Counted from the first letter of the stretch, positions 1 to 9,688 are shown. The stretch: 64,000 nt of DNA from Xylophilus sp042867185 (GCA_042867185.1 JBHZQV010000001.1:310001-374000); one strand, 5' to 3'. Numbers and translations are program-made. The notes: generated by a model from the sequence alone, not told the origin.

Positions 1-35
1 GCGGCCAGGGCCGTCACGAGTCGTAGGGGATTCAT
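1..35 (-). CDS. Start of a secreted or envelope protein gene (partial)
   Basis: Only eleven codons are present before the window ends. They read MNPLRLVTALA, which looks like the charged-then-hydrophobic start of a signal peptide. The gene runs leftward, divergent from mutM, with about 140 bases between the starts. In related betaproteobacteria a TPR-repeat protein gene often lies here, but nothing in these few codons proves that. Confidence 0.4.
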   Translation of the reverse strand, partial: MNPLRLVTALA

Positions 36-175
36 CGACCCATAATAATTCAAGCCCTTCCCCGTGCGCTGCGGCGCCGCCCGACGGTTTACCACTCTTT
101 ACCGCAACCCGGCAGTTCCCGGCGAATGCCTGCATCCGGCCGCCGTGCCGTCTTACGTTCTCTCCCGGAATCGCC

Positions 176-991
176 ATGCCCGAGTTGCCCGAAGTCGAAG
201 TCACCCGCCTGAGCTTTGCCGACCGTATCGCCGGTGGCCGGATCCAGGAGGCGCGGATCGGCAAGCCCCTGCGCTGGGCGCTGGGGCTGGACCCGGCCGC
301 CCTGGCGGGCCGCGAGGTGGTCCGGGTGCGCCGCCGTGGCAAGTACCTGCTGGTCGAGCTCGATACCGGCTTGCTGCTGCTGCACCTGGGCATGTCGGGC
401 AGCCTGTCGTTCGCCGACACCTTGCCGCCGCGCGGGGTGCACGACCATTTCGAGCTGGAAACCACCCGCGGCACGCTGCGGCTGCACGATCCGCGGCGCT
501 TCGGCGCGGTGGTGTTCGCGGAAGGCGAGGGCGATCCGGTCGCACACAAGCTGCTCGGGCGCCTGGGCATGGAGCCTTTGGGCGAAGGCTTCGACCCGGC
601 GCATTTCTACCTGGGCCTGAAGCGCCGGCAATCGCCGATCAAGCAGGTGCTGCTGGCGGGCGAGCTGGTGGTGGGGGTGGGCAACATCTACGCGTCGGAG
701 GTGCTGTTCCGGGCGGGCATACGGCCGACGATGCCCGCCGCGCGCATCACCCGGCCCCGGTCGCTGCGGCTGTGGACGGCGGTGCGCGAAGTGCTGGCCC
801 GGGCGGTGGAGACGGGCGGCAGCACCCTGCGCGATTTCTCGAATGCCGACGGCCAGGCGGGGCATTTTCAGATCGAGGCGATGGTGTACGCCCGCGAGGG
901 CCTGCCGTGCCGCGTCTGCGGATCGCCGATCCGCAGCATCCGCCAGGGGCAGCGCTCGACGTTTTTCTGCCCGGTCTGCCAAAAGCCCTGA
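176..991 (+). CDS. mutM: Formamidopyrimidine-DNA glycosylase MutM (Fpg)
   Basis: Bifunctional DNA glycosylase/AP lyase that removes 8-oxoguanine and other oxidised purines. It starts MPELPEVE, so Pro2 (catalytic imine-forming amine) and Glu3 are in place. Lys56 in RRRGK matches the conserved damage-recognition lysine. A C-terminal zinc finger uses Cys245, Cys248, Cys265 and Cys268. The length of 271 residues is normal. The ATG is fixed because Pro2 must directly follow the initiator Met. The gene lies upstream of a dynamin-like GTPase and mutY. MutY acts in the same GO repair system, so the grouping makes sense. Confidence 0.97.
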   Translation: MPELPEVEVTRLSFADRIAGGRIQEARIGKPLRWALGLDPAALAGREVVRVRRRGKYLLVELDTGLLLLHLGMSGSLSFADTLPPRGVHDHFELETTRGTLRLHDPRRFGAVVFAEGEGDPVAHKLLGRLGMEPLGEGFDPAHFYLGLKRRQSPIKQVLLAGELVVGVGNIYASEVLFRAGIRPTMPAARITRPRSLRLWTAVREVLARAVETGGSTLRDFSNADGQAGHFQIEAMVYAREGLPCRVCGSPIRSIRQGQRSTFFCPVCQKP

Positions 992-1039
992 GACCGGCGG
1001 CGATGCTATATTGACCCGAAGACTCCCCCACGACGTGCC

Positions 1040-2995
1040 TTGAACCCCTCCTCTTCAGAACAGTTCGACCGGCACGGCGCGTGGCGGTCGGAGACGGCCC
1101 GCAAACTGCGCGAGATGTCGGCCTGGCTCGTCGCGCACGAACTGGCCGACACGGCCTTGTCGGGGCGGCTGGAACATATCGCCGACGGGCTGGGCAGCGA
1201 CCGGGTCGTGGTCGCCTTCGTCGCCGAATTCTCCCGGGGCAAGTCGGAGCTGATCAACGCGATCTTCTTCGCGCAGCACGGGCGCCGCATCGTTCCGGCC
1301 AGCGCGGGCCGCACCACCATGTGCCCGACCGAACTGGCGTACGACGCCGGCGAACCCTGCTCCGTGCGGCTGCTGCCGATCGAGACGCGACTCGAATCCC
1401 GGGCGCTGAACGAGTGGCGCGCCAGCCCCGACGCCTGGACACGGTTCCCGCTCGACCAGGCCCATCCCGCCCAGATGGCGCAGACGCTGGAGACGGTGTC
1501 CCAGGTGCGGCGCGTATCGCCCGGCATGGCGCGGGACCTGGGCTTCTGGAACGACGACACGCCCGACGACAACCCGATGGTCGGCAGCGACGGCATGGTC
1601 GAGGTGCCGATGTGGCGCCATGCGCTGGTCAACATCGACCACCCGCTGCTGCGCCAGGGCCTGGTGGTGCTCGACACCCCGGGCCTGAACGCGGTCGGCG
1701 CCGAGCCGGAACTGACGGTCAACCTGCTGTCGGAGGCGCATGCCACCGTGTTCCTGCTGGCCGCCGATGCGGGCGTGACCCGCTCCGACCTGAACCTGTG
1801 GCGCGAGCACCTGGCGCCGGCGGCGGGGCAATCCGAAGTGCGCTCGCGGGTCGTGGTGCTCAACAAGATCGACGTGCTGTGGGACGGCATGCTCACCCCG
1901 CAGCAGATCCAGGCGCAGACCGACCGCCAGCGCGCCACCTCGGCGGCGCTGCTGGGCGTGCCGGTGGGCCGGGTGATACCGGTCTCGGCCCAGAAGGGCT
2001 TGCTGGCGCGGATCAACAACGACGCCGCGATGCTGCAGGCCAGCGGCCTGCCGATCCTGGAAGACGTGCTGATCCACGGCATCGTCGACCGCCGCCACGC
2101 CATCCTGCGCGGCGCGGTGGCGGCGGCGGTGGTGCGCATGCGCTCGGACGCGGCCCGCACCCTGAACATGCGCCGCCGCGAGATCGACGACCAGATGCTG
2201 GAGCTGCGCAGCCTGCGCGGCAAGAACGCCAACGTGATCGCCGGCATGCGCACCCGGGTCGAGCAGGAGCAGCACGAGTTCGACGCCAGCGACAAGCGGG
2301 TGCAGGCCCTGCGCATGGTGCACCGCCGGATGCGGCACGAGGCGGTCGGGTTGCTGCGGGGCAAGACGCCTGCGCCGGAGTTCGTCGCGCTGCTGGCGGG
2401 CCTGGGGTCGGGCCTGATGAAGCTCAACGCCCGGCGCGACTACCAGCAGGCTTTCGCGCAGGTTGCAGAGCGGGTGTCGCAGGCCCAGCGCATGGCGCTG
2501 GAAATGCACGCGATGCTGGAGGCGAGCTTTCGCCAGCTCAACGCCGAGCACGGGTTTTCCTTGCAGGTGCCGCCGCCCCCGGCGCTCGGCCCGCACGAAC
2601 GCGAGCTGGCGGCGATCGGCGAGACGCATCTGCACTACGTCGGCGTCGGCAATGCGCTGCGCCTGGCCCAGCCCGATTTCGCCGGCCGCCTGGTGCGGGC
2701 CCTGGCCAGCCGGGTGCAGGTGGTGCTGGACGACGCCGCGACCGAGCTCGAAGGCTGGAGCCGCGCCGCCGCGGCCCCGGTCGATTCGCAATTGAAGGAG
2801 CGCCGGCAGGGTTTCGTGCGGCGCATCGAGGCGATCGACCGGATCCAGCAGGCCGCGTCGGGACTGGGCGAACGCATGGCCGAACTGGAGCAGCAGGTCG
2901 AGGATCTGGCCACGCTGGAAGCATCGGTCGCCGGCTGGGTGCGGCATTTCGAGACGCCCGCGGCCCGCAGCGTCCCCGCGACTTCCGCGGCATGA
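1040..2995 (+). CDS. Dynamin-family GTPase
   Basis: A 651-residue GTPase of the bacterial dynamin superfamily. The P-loop is EFSRGKSELIN with GKS at residues 67–69, the G3 box DTPG starts at 212, and the G4 box NKID is at 275–278. After the GTPase domain come long charged helical stretches (about 350–640), as in dynamin stalk regions. The start is TTG at 1040, and no better upstream start is visible. The stop overlaps the mutY start (ATGA), so translation is probably coupled. Bacterial dynamins remodel or protect membranes. The substrate and site of action here are unknown, and its place between two oxidative-damage repair genes is unexplained. Confidence 0.85.
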   Translation: MNPSSSEQFDRHGAWRSETARKLREMSAWLVAHELADTALSGRLEHIADGLGSDRVVVAFVAEFSRGKSELINAIFFAQHGRRIVPASAGRTTMCPTELAYDAGEPCSVRLLPIETRLESRALNEWRASPDAWTRFPLDQAHPAQMAQTLETVSQVRRVSPGMARDLGFWNDDTPDDNPMVGSDGMVEVPMWRHALVNIDHPLLRQGLVVLDTPGLNAVGAEPELTVNLLSEAHATVFLLAADAGVTRSDLNLWREHLAPAAGQSEVRSRVVVLNKIDVLWDGMLTPQQIQAQTDRQRATSAALLGVPVGRVIPVSAQKGLLARINNDAAMLQASGLPILEDVLIHGIVDRRHAILRGAVAAAVVRMRSDAARTLNMRRREIDDQMLELRSLRGKNANVIAGMRTRVEQEQHEFDASDKRVQALRMVHRRMRHEAVGLLRGKTPAPEFVALLAGLGSGLMKLNARRDYQQAFAQVAERVSQAQRMALEMHAMLEASFRQLNAEHGFSLQVPPPPALGPHERELAAIGETHLHYVGVGNALRLAQPDFAGRLVRALASRVQVVLDDAATELEGWSRAAAAPVDSQLKERRQGFVRRIEAIDRIQQAASGLGERMAELEQQVEDLATLEASVAGWVRHFETPAARSVPATSAA

Positions 2996-4047
2996 GCGCC
3001 CCGGCGTCGCGCATCGCCGTCCGCGTGACGGCGTGGCAGGCCACGCATGGCCGCCATGCCCTGCCCTGGCAGAACACCCGCGATCCGTACCGGGTGTGGC
3101 TGTCGGAGATCATGCTGCAGCAGACCCAGGTCGCGACCGTGCTGGATTACTTTCCCCGCTTCCTGGCGCGGTTGCCGACGGTGCAGGCGCTGGCCGCGGC
3201 ACCGGCCGACGAGGTGCTGGGGCTGTGGAGCGGCCTGGGCTACTACAGCCGCGCCCGCAACCTGCACCGGTGCGCGCAGCAGGTGGTGGAGCGCTTCGGC
3301 GGCGAGTTTCCGCGCAGTGCGGCGCTGCTGGAGACCCTGCCGGGCATCGGCCGCTCCACCGCGGCGGCGATCGCGTCTTTCTGCTTCGGCGAGCGGGTGG
3401 CGATCCTCGATGCCAACGTCAAGCGGGTGCTGACCCGGGTGCTGGGCTTCTCCGCGGACCTGGCGCGTCCGGCCCACGAGCGGCTGCTGTGGGACCAGGC
3501 GACCGCGCTGTTGCCGCAGGGATCGCAGGCCGCGCTCGATGTCGACATGCCCCGCTACACCCAGGGCCTGATGGACCTGGGCGCCACCCTGTGCATCCCA
3601 CGCAAGCCCCTGTGCCTGCTGTGCCCGCTGCAGCAGGACTGCGTGGCACACGCCGAAGGCCGGGAAGAGGCCTACCCGGTGCGCACCCGCACGCTCAAGC
3701 GCAGCAGCGAATCCTGGTGGCTGCTGCTGGCGCGCGACGGTGCCGGCCGGGTGTGGCTGGAGCGCCGGCCCGACACCGGCATCTGGGCCGGCCTGCATTG
3801 CCTGCCGGTGTTCGCGCACCGGGACGGCACGGACACCGCGCTGCGAGAGGCGGGCGCTGGGGAACCCCACGCGCTGCCGGTGTTCCTCCATGTGCTGACG
3901 CACAAGGACCTGCATCTCCACCCGGTGGAAGCGGTGGTGCCGCCGGGCCGGGAGCCCCAGTCCCCCGGCCGCTGGGCCACGCGCGAAGAATGGACGGCGC
4001 TGGGTTTGCCCGCGCCGGTGCGCAAGCTGCTCGACAGCCTCGGCTGA
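2992..4047 (+). CDS. mutY: Adenine DNA glycosylase MutY
   Basis: Removes adenine mispaired with 8-oxoguanine, completing the repair pathway begun by MutM. The 351-residue product has the early LPWQ and LQQTQV motifs, the helix-hairpin-helix LPGIG near residue 116, the catalytic aspartate in AILDANVKR, and a 4Fe-4S cluster loop of spacing C-x6-C-x2-C-x5-C starting at Cys201. A C-terminal NUDIX-like domain that recognises 8-oxoG follows. The ATG at 2992 overlaps the stop of the GTPase gene. Confidence 0.97.
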   Translation: MSAPASRIAVRVTAWQATHGRHALPWQNTRDPYRVWLSEIMLQQTQVATVLDYFPRFLARLPTVQALAAAPADEVLGLWSGLGYYSRARNLHRCAQQVVERFGGEFPRSAALLETLPGIGRSTAAAIASFCFGERVAILDANVKRVLTRVLGFSADLARPAHERLLWDQATALLPQGSQAALDVDMPRYTQGLMDLGATLCIPRKPLCLLCPLQQDCVAHAEGREEAYPVRTRTLKRSSESWWLLLARDGAGRVWLERRPDTGIWAGLHCLPVFAHRDGTDTALREAGAGEPHALPVFLHVLTHKDLHLHPVEAVVPPGREPQSPGRWATREEWTALGLPAPVRKLLDSLG

Positions 4048-4090
4048 ACCGGCGGCCCGGCCGCTGCCCTCACCACCGCCGCGCAACCGG

Positions 4091-4951
4091 TCAGGTCTGC
4101 GCGTCCAGTTCGCGGTGCCGCTTCAGGGTCACCCAGCGGCCGGCGAAGGATGCGGCCAGCCGCTCCACCAAGTACACCGACCGGTGCTGCCCGCCGGTGC
4201 AGCCGATGCCCACCGTCACATAGCTGCGGTGGTCCTGGGCCAGGGTGTCGAGCCAGCGGGCCAGGAACTGGCCGATGTCGTCGAACATGCGCTCGACCGC
4301 CGGCTCTTTCTGCAGGAACTCGGCCACCGGCGCATCCCGTCCGGTCAGGGGCCGCAGGCTCGCCTCGTAGTGTGGGTTGGGCAGCATCCGCACGTCGAAG
4401 ACGAAGTCGGCATCGACCGGTATGCCGCGCTTGAAGGCGAACGACTGGAACACCAGCAGCAGGGGCGTGGCGGCGACGGCGACCAGCGATTTGACATAGC
4501 CCTGCAACTGCGACGCCCGCATCAGGCTCGAATCGAGCACATGGGCTTCCTCGCGCAGATCGGCCAGCAGCTCGCGCTCCAGCTCGATGGCCTGGGTGAG
4601 GGCGCGCTGCCGGTCGGCTATGGTGTCGCTCGACAGCGGATGGCGACGGCGGGTCTCGGAGTATCGGCGCACCAGCGTGTCGGTCTGCGCATCGAGGAAC
4701 AGCATCTGCAGCCGGATGCCCTGTGCGCGCAACACCGCCAACTGCTGCGGCACCAGCGGCAGCGACGCCGCGCTGCGCACATCCATCGCGATGCCGACGC
4801 GGGTCGCGCCGTGCCGCTGCTCCAGCGCGACGAAGGACAGCAGCAGGTCGGGCGGCAGGTTGTCGACGCAGTAGTAGCCCGCGTCTTCCAGCGCGTGCAG
4901 CGCCACCGATTTGCCCGAGCCCGACATGCCGGTGATCAGCACGATGTCCAT
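4091..4951 (-). CDS. rapZ: RNase adapter / nucleotide-binding protein RapZ
   Basis: A 286-residue protein of the RapZ/YvcJ family. Walker A GMSGSGKS is at residues 8–15, and the conserved C-terminal half contains GIGCTGGQHRSV. In enterobacteria RapZ delivers the GlmZ small RNA to RNase E and so tunes glucosamine-6-phosphate synthesis. The role in betaproteobacteria is less clear. The start at 4951 is the ATG nine codons before the P-loop. The gene converges on mutY and lies downstream of recN on the same strand. Confidence 0.93.
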   Translation of the reverse strand: MDIVLITGMSGSGKSVALHALEDAGYYCVDNLPPDLLLSFVALEQRHGATRVGIAMDVRSAASLPLVPQQLAVLRAQGIRLQMLFLDAQTDTLVRRYSETRRRHPLSSDTIADRQRALTQAIELERELLADLREEAHVLDSSLMRASQLQGYVKSLVAVAATPLLLVFQSFAFKRGIPVDADFVFDVRMLPNPHYEASLRPLTGRDAPVAEFLQKEPAVERMFDDIGQFLARWLDTLAQDHRSYVTVGIGCTGGQHRSVYLVERLAASFAGRWVTLKRHRELDAQT

Positions 4952-5028
4952 CGCCGCCGCGGCGCCGATGACGGGTGCACCGACGGGACCACCCGGTCCA
5001 TCCGGCCGGTCTGCGGGCAACGGTTCGC

Positions 5029-6723
5029 TCACGCGGGCTCCCGCGCCTGCGCGGCCGGGGTAGCGGGCGGCATGTTGCGGCGTTCGAGCATCTCGCGCGC
5101 ATGGGCCATGCTGGTCGCGGACCGGCGCTCGCCGCCCAGCATGCGGGAGACTTCGGCCACCCGGGCCTCGCCTTCGACCGCGGCGACCGAACTGCTGGTG
5201 ACGCCGTCGGCATCGCGCTGTTTGGCGACCACCAGATGGTGGTCGGCGCAGGAGGCGACCTGGGGCAGGTGGGTGACGGCCAGCACCTGGCGGTCGCGGC
5301 CCAGTTGCTGCATCAGCCGGCCGACCGTCTCGGCGACGGTGCCGCCGACGCCGGCATCCACCTCGTCGAAGATCAGGGTGTCGGCGCTGCCCAGCGCGCT
5401 GGTGGTCACCGCGATCGCCAGCGCCAGCCGCGACAGCTCGCCGCCCGACGCCACCTTGGCGACCGGCCGCGGCGTGCTGCCGGCATGGCCCGCCACCATG
5501 AAGTGCACATCCTCCATGCCGTGGGCCGACGCCTGGGCCGATTTCTGCAGCGACACCTCGAAGCGGCCGCCGTGCATGCCCAGCCCCTGCATCGCCTGCG
5601 TGATCTCGCGGGACAGCCGGGGCGCGGCGCGGGCCCGTGCCTTCGAGAGGGTGGCCGCCTCGGCCTGGAAGGCGGCGGCGGCGGTGCGCTCGGCTTTCTC
5701 CAGCGCGGCCAGATCCGCGGCCGCGTCGAGCCGGGCCAGCTCTTCGCGCCAGCCGGCCAGCAGCGCCGGCAGTTCCTCGGGCGGGCGGCGGTAGCGGCGG
5801 GCCAGCGACATCCAGAGGCCCATGCGCTCGTCGAGCGAGGCCAGTTGCTGCGGATCGGGATCGGTCTTGCGCAGGTAGGCGTGCAGCGAGTGCGCGGCGT
5901 CCTCGGCCTGCGCCAGAGCGGACGACAGCACACCGCAGAGTTCCGCGAATTCCGGCTCCAGGTGCTGCTGGTCCTGCAGCAGCGCCAGCGCGCGGGAGAG
6001 CGATTCGGTAGTGCCGTGCTCGTCCTCTTCCAGTGCGGTCAGCGCGCCCTGCGCGCCGTCGATCAGGGCCTGTGCATGCGACAGCCGGGTGTGCTGTCCG
6101 TTGAGCTCTTCCCACTCGTCGGCCGCGGGCGCGAGCTTCTGCACCTCGCCGATCTGCCACGACAGGCGTTCGCGCTCGCGGTGCAGCGATTCCTGGGCGG
6201 TGCGGGCGTTCTCCAGTGCCTGCACCGCCGTGCGCCAGGTCTGCCACAGGCCGGCGAGCGGCCGGGTGTCGGCGCCCGCATAGGCGTCGAGCAAACCGCG
6301 TACCGCGTCGGGCCGGGTGAGGCTTTGCCAGGCATGCTGGCCATGGATGTCGAGCAACTGCTCGCCCACCTCGCGCAGCTGGCCGGCGGTGGCGGGGCTG
6401 CCGTTGATCCAGGCGCGGCTCTTGCCCTGGGCGTCGATCGTGCGGCGCAGCAGCAGCGGGTCGTGCGGCTCGAAGCCGGCGGCGTCCAGCCAGGTCGCGA
6501 GCGCCGCGGGCGTGTCGAACTCGGCGCTGATCTCGGCGCGGGCGGCGCCTTCGCGCACCACCGACGCGTCGGCCCGGCTGCCGAGGGCCAGCTGCAGCGC
6601 ATCGACCAGGATCGACTTGCCGGCGCCGGTCTCCCCGGTGAGGGCGCTGAAGCCGCCCGACAGGTCCAGCTCCAGCGCGCGGACGATCACGAAATCGCGC
6701 AGCGAAATCCTTTTGAGGGCCAT
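5029..6723 (-). CDS. recN: DNA repair protein RecN
   Basis: An SMC-like ATPase of 564 residues that acts early in double-strand break repair. Walker A GETGAGKS is at residues 30–37, a long coiled-coil middle follows, and near the C terminus are the signature ASGGELSRL and Walker B IFDEVDAGVGG. Only two bases separate its start from the nadK stop, so nadK and recN form an operon. The same nadK–recN pairing occurs in many proteobacteria. Confidence 0.96.
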   Translation of the reverse strand: MALKRISLRDFVIVRALELDLSGGFSALTGETGAGKSILVDALQLALGSRADASVVREGAARAEISAEFDTPAALATWLDAAGFEPHDPLLLRRTIDAQGKSRAWINGSPATAGQLREVGEQLLDIHGQHAWQSLTRPDAVRGLLDAYAGADTRPLAGLWQTWRTAVQALENARTAQESLHRERERLSWQIGEVQKLAPAADEWEELNGQHTRLSHAQALIDGAQGALTALEEDEHGTTESLSRALALLQDQQHLEPEFAELCGVLSSALAQAEDAAHSLHAYLRKTDPDPQQLASLDERMGLWMSLARRYRRPPEELPALLAGWREELARLDAAADLAALEKAERTAAAAFQAEAATLSKARARAAPRLSREITQAMQGLGMHGGRFEVSLQKSAQASAHGMEDVHFMVAGHAGSTPRPVAKVASGGELSRLALAIAVTTSALGSADTLIFDEVDAGVGGTVAETVGRLMQQLGRDRQVLAVTHLPQVASCADHHLVVAKQRDADGVTSSSVAAVEGEARVAEVSRMLGGERRSATSMAHAREMLERRNMPPATPAAQAREPA

Positions 6724-6725
6724 GC

Positions 6726-7619
6726 CTAACCGTTCCCCTCGTTCCAGTGCAGCTTGTTGCGCAGCGTGTCGAAGTAGTTCCAGCCGACCGGGTGCAGGAA
6801 GCGCACCTGGTCCTCCGAGCGGCGCACCACCACCCGGTCGCCGTGCAGCAAGGATGCGAGCGATTGCATGTCGAAGTTGGCGCTGGCGTCGCGGCCGGCC
6901 ACCAGCTCGATCACGATCTCGGCGCTGTCGGCCAGCACCAGCGGCCGGTTCGACAGCGTGTGCGGCGCGATCGGCACCAGCACCCAGCCGGCGATCGACG
7001 GGTGCAGCACCGGCCCGCCGGCCGACAGCGCATAGGCGGTCGAGCCGGTGGGCGAGGCGATGATCAGGCCGTCGGCCCGGTGGCTGGCGACGAAATGCCC
7101 GTCGATCTCGACCCGCAGCTCGACCATGCCCGAGGTGGCGCCGCGGTTGACGACCACGTCGTTCATCGCCAGCGCATCGAAGACGCAGTGGCCGTCGCGC
7201 ATCACCTGCGCATGGATCAGGCCGCGGCAGTCTTCCTCGAAATCGCCGGCGAGCATCGCGGGCAGCGAGGCGGCGTAGTCGTCCAGGCGGATGTCGGTGA
7301 TGAAGCCCAGGCGGCCCTGGTTGATGCCGATCACCGGGATGCCGTAGCGGGCGAGCTGCCGGGCGATGCCCAGCATGGTGCCGTCGCCGCCCACCACCAG
7401 CCCCAGGTCGCAGTGCGCGCCGATGCAGTCGGCCGCGTAGGCGGGGTAGGGCAGGCCGGTGCCGGTGGCGGTGTCCTGCTCCAGCACGATCTCGCAGCCC
7501 TGCCGGTCGAGGAAGGCGGCGATGCCGGCCATCGCCTCGCGCGCGGTATCGGCCGCGGCGCCGGTCAGGGGCACATGGTATTTGCCGATCAGGGCCACAC
7601 GGCCAAAGCGCGAATTCAT
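6726..7619 (-). CDS. nadK: NAD kinase
   Basis: Phosphorylates NAD to NADP. The 297-residue protein carries the diagnostic GGDGT motif at residues 77–81, NDVVVNRG, and the glycine-rich SPTGSTAYALSAGGP segment. The start ATG at 7619 gives the normal length. It is divergent from hrcA across about 105 bases, which must hold both promoters. No CIRCE element was recognised in that gap. Confidence 0.96.
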   Translation of the reverse strand: MNSRFGRVALIGKYHVPLTGAAADTAREAMAGIAAFLDRQGCEIVLEQDTATGTGLPYPAYAADCIGAHCDLGLVVGGDGTMLGIARQLARYGIPVIGINQGRLGFITDIRLDDYAASLPAMLAGDFEEDCRGLIHAQVMRDGHCVFDALAMNDVVVNRGATSGMVELRVEIDGHFVASHRADGLIIASPTGSTAYALSAGGPVLHPSIAGWVLVPIAPHTLSNRPLVLADSAEIVIELVAGRDASANFDMQSLASLLHGDRVVVRRSEDQVRFLHPVGWNYFDTLRNKLHWNEGNG

Positions 7620-7724
7620 TCGCAAATTACAGCACAGGAACCCTGCGCGGCCTGTATGTTTCTCCAGCGCTGCGGCCGTGGCTGCGCCGCATTCGGCGAG
7701 GGCGCAGAGCCTTAGAATGCCCCG

Positions 7725-8729
7725 ATGCTCGATGACCGCGCCAAGTTGTTGCTCAGAGCGCTGGTAGAGCGCTACATCGCAGACGGGCTGCCGGTGGGTT
7801 CCCGCACCCTGTCGCGGGCCACCGGCATCGAACTGTCGCCCGCCACGGTGCGCAACGTGATGTCGGATCTTGAAGCGCTGGGCCTGATCGTCAGCCCCCA
7901 CACCTCGGCCGGGCGCATCCCCACTGCGCGCGGCTACCGGCTCTTCGTCGACACGATGCTCACCGCCGAGCGCAGCCCGCTCGACACGCCCGCGCTGATG
8001 CCCGACCAGCCGCAGAAGGTGATCGCCAACGCGGCGCACATCCTGTCGAACCTGTCGCAGTTCGTGGGCGTGGTGATGGCACCGCGCCGCACCTCGGTGT
8101 TCCGGCATATCGAATTCTTGCGGCTCTCGGAGCGGCGCATCCTGGTCATCATCGTCTCGCCCGACGGCGACGTGCAGAACCGGGTGATCTTCACCGAGAC
8201 CGACCTCACCCAGCCCCAGCTGGTCGAGGCTTCCAACTTCCTCAATGCCCACTATGCGGGCCTCGCGATCGAGCAGGTGCGGGAGCGGCTGAAGACCGAG
8301 GTGCAGCAGTTGCAGGGCGAGATCGCGTCGCTGATGCAGGCGGCGGTCAGCGCCAGTTCGGATGCGCTGGCGCAGTCGCAGGACGAGGTGGTGATCTCGG
8401 GCGAGCGCAACCTGCTGGCGGTGTCCGATTTTTCCAGCGACATGGGCCAACTGCGCCGGGCCTTCGAGCTGTTCGAGCAGAAGACCCAGCTGATGCGCCT
8501 GCTCGAAGTGTCCAGCCAGGCCGCGGGCGTGCGGATCTACATCGGCGGCGAGAGCCAGGTGGTGCCGATCGAGGAACTGTCGGTGGTCAGCGCGCCCTAC
8601 GAGGTCGACGGCCAGATCGTCGGCACGCTGGGCGTGATCGGCCCGACGCGCATGCCCTACGACCGGATGATCCAGATCGTGGACATCACCTCGCGCCTGG
8701 TCAGCAACGCCCTCAGCCACCAGAAATAG
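7725..8729 (+). CDS. hrcA: Heat-inducible transcription repressor HrcA
   Basis: Repressor of class I heat-shock genes; it binds CIRCE elements and needs GroE for activity. The 334-residue protein has an N-terminal winged helix with the conserved run LSPATVRNVMSDLE, followed by SAGRIPTARGYR. The C-terminal GAF-like part ends with IGPTRMPYDR. The nadK–hrcA divergent arrangement is common in Burkholderiales. The target operons are outside this window. Confidence 0.96.
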   Translation: MLDDRAKLLLRALVERYIADGLPVGSRTLSRATGIELSPATVRNVMSDLEALGLIVSPHTSAGRIPTARGYRLFVDTMLTAERSPLDTPALMPDQPQKVIANAAHILSNLSQFVGVVMAPRRTSVFRHIEFLRLSERRILVIIVSPDGDVQNRVIFTETDLTQPQLVEASNFLNAHYAGLAIEQVRERLKTEVQQLQGEIASLMQAAVSASSDALAQSQDEVVISGERNLLAVSDFSSDMGQLRRAFELFEQKTQLMRLLEVSSQAAGVRIYIGGESQVVPIEELSVVSAPYEVDGQIVGTLGVIGPTRMPYDRMIQIVDITSRLVSNALSHQK

Positions 8730-8785
8730 CGGCGGGCGCCGTCGCAGCGTGCGGCGGGCCGGCGCATCCTTGCCCCATTTTTTCC

Positions 8786-9541
8786 ATGCAGCTCCAAGAC
8801 ATTCTTTTCAGCCAGGGTTTCGGCACGCGCCGGGTGTGCGCGGGCCTGGTCCAGCAGGGCCTGGTGCAGGTCGCACCCGCGGGCTCGGCGGACTTCGCGG
8901 CATGCGTCGACTCGACAGAACATTTCGAGATGCAGGGCCTGCGGCTGCGGGTGCAGGGCACCGAATGGCAGGTGCACGAGAAGGCCTACGTGATGCTGCA
9001 CAAGCCGGCCGGCACCGAGTGTTCGCAGAAGCCCTCCACCTACCCGAGCATCTACACCCTGCTGCCGTCGCCGCTGCGGCTGCGCCCCACCAAGAGCGCG
9101 GTGCAGGGCGTGCAGGCCGTCGGCCGGCTCGACCAGGACACGACCGGGCTGCTGCTGCTGTCGGACGACGGGCAGTTCATCCACCGCATGAGCTCGCCGA
9201 AGAAGCACCTGCCCAAGGTCTACGAGGTGACGGCCTGCCATCCCCTGCACCAGAACCAGGTCGACAGGCTGCTGGCCGGCGTGGTGCTGGACGACGATCC
9301 CAAGCCGGTCAAGGCCGCGGCCTGCGAGATCGTCGGCGAGCCGGGCGTTTCCCGCCACCTGCGCCTGACGCTGACCGAGGGCAAGTACCACCAGGTCAAG
9401 CGGATGGTGGCCGCGGTGGGCAACCGGGTGGAGAGCCTGCACCGCTCACGGATCGGCGGGCTGGCGCTGCCGGCCGATCTGGCGCCCGGAAGCTGGCGCT
9501 GGCTGGGTGCGGAGGAAATGGCTCTGCTGGTTCCGCGCTGA
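8786..9541 (+). CDS. rsuA: 16S rRNA pseudouridine synthase, RsuA family
   Basis: A 251-residue pseudouridine synthase. The family signature GRLDQDTTGLLLL contains the catalytic aspartate at residue 116. The N terminus has an S4-like RNA-binding start (LSQGFGTRRVC form) and the C terminus contains KYHQVKRMVAAVGN, typical of the RsuA/RluB/E/F group. Assignment to position 516 of 16S rRNA rests on family resemblance; RluE/RluF-type specificity cannot be excluded. Confidence 0.88.
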   Translation: MQLQDILFSQGFGTRRVCAGLVQQGLVQVAPAGSADFAACVDSTEHFEMQGLRLRVQGTEWQVHEKAYVMLHKPAGTECSQKPSTYPSIYTLLPSPLRLRPTKSAVQGVQAVGRLDQDTTGLLLLSDDGQFIHRMSSPKKHLPKVYEVTACHPLHQNQVDRLLAGVVLDDDPKPVKAAACEIVGEPGVSRHLRLTLTEGKYHQVKRMVAAVGNRVESLHRSRIGGLALPADLAPGSWRWLGAEEMALLVPR

Positions 9542-9562
9542 CGGCCTGGCAGGCTCCGGTCG

Positions 9563-9597
9563 GCGAAGGGCGAAGGGCGAAGGGCGAAGGGCGAAGG
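9563..9597. repeat. Five tandem copies of GCGAAGG
   Basis: Five perfect back-to-back copies of the heptamer lie 22 bases after the rsuA stop. Seven is not a multiple of three and the tract is non-coding, so copy number can drift freely. No hairpin is formed. Confidence 0.9.
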
Positions 9598-9688
9598 TCC
9601 GACGGTTGCGGGTCCGTTACCTTTTCGGGGGCGTTCGCCGAATCCCGGCCCGCTACACTTGGCGGTTAACCGGAAGGTGGTTGGACTG

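Noticed and set aside
64..1031. Long overlapping frames on both strands across mutM and in most host genes
   Set aside because: GC near 70% leaves many stop-free shadow frames. None has a recognisable domain or sensible start, so they were left out.
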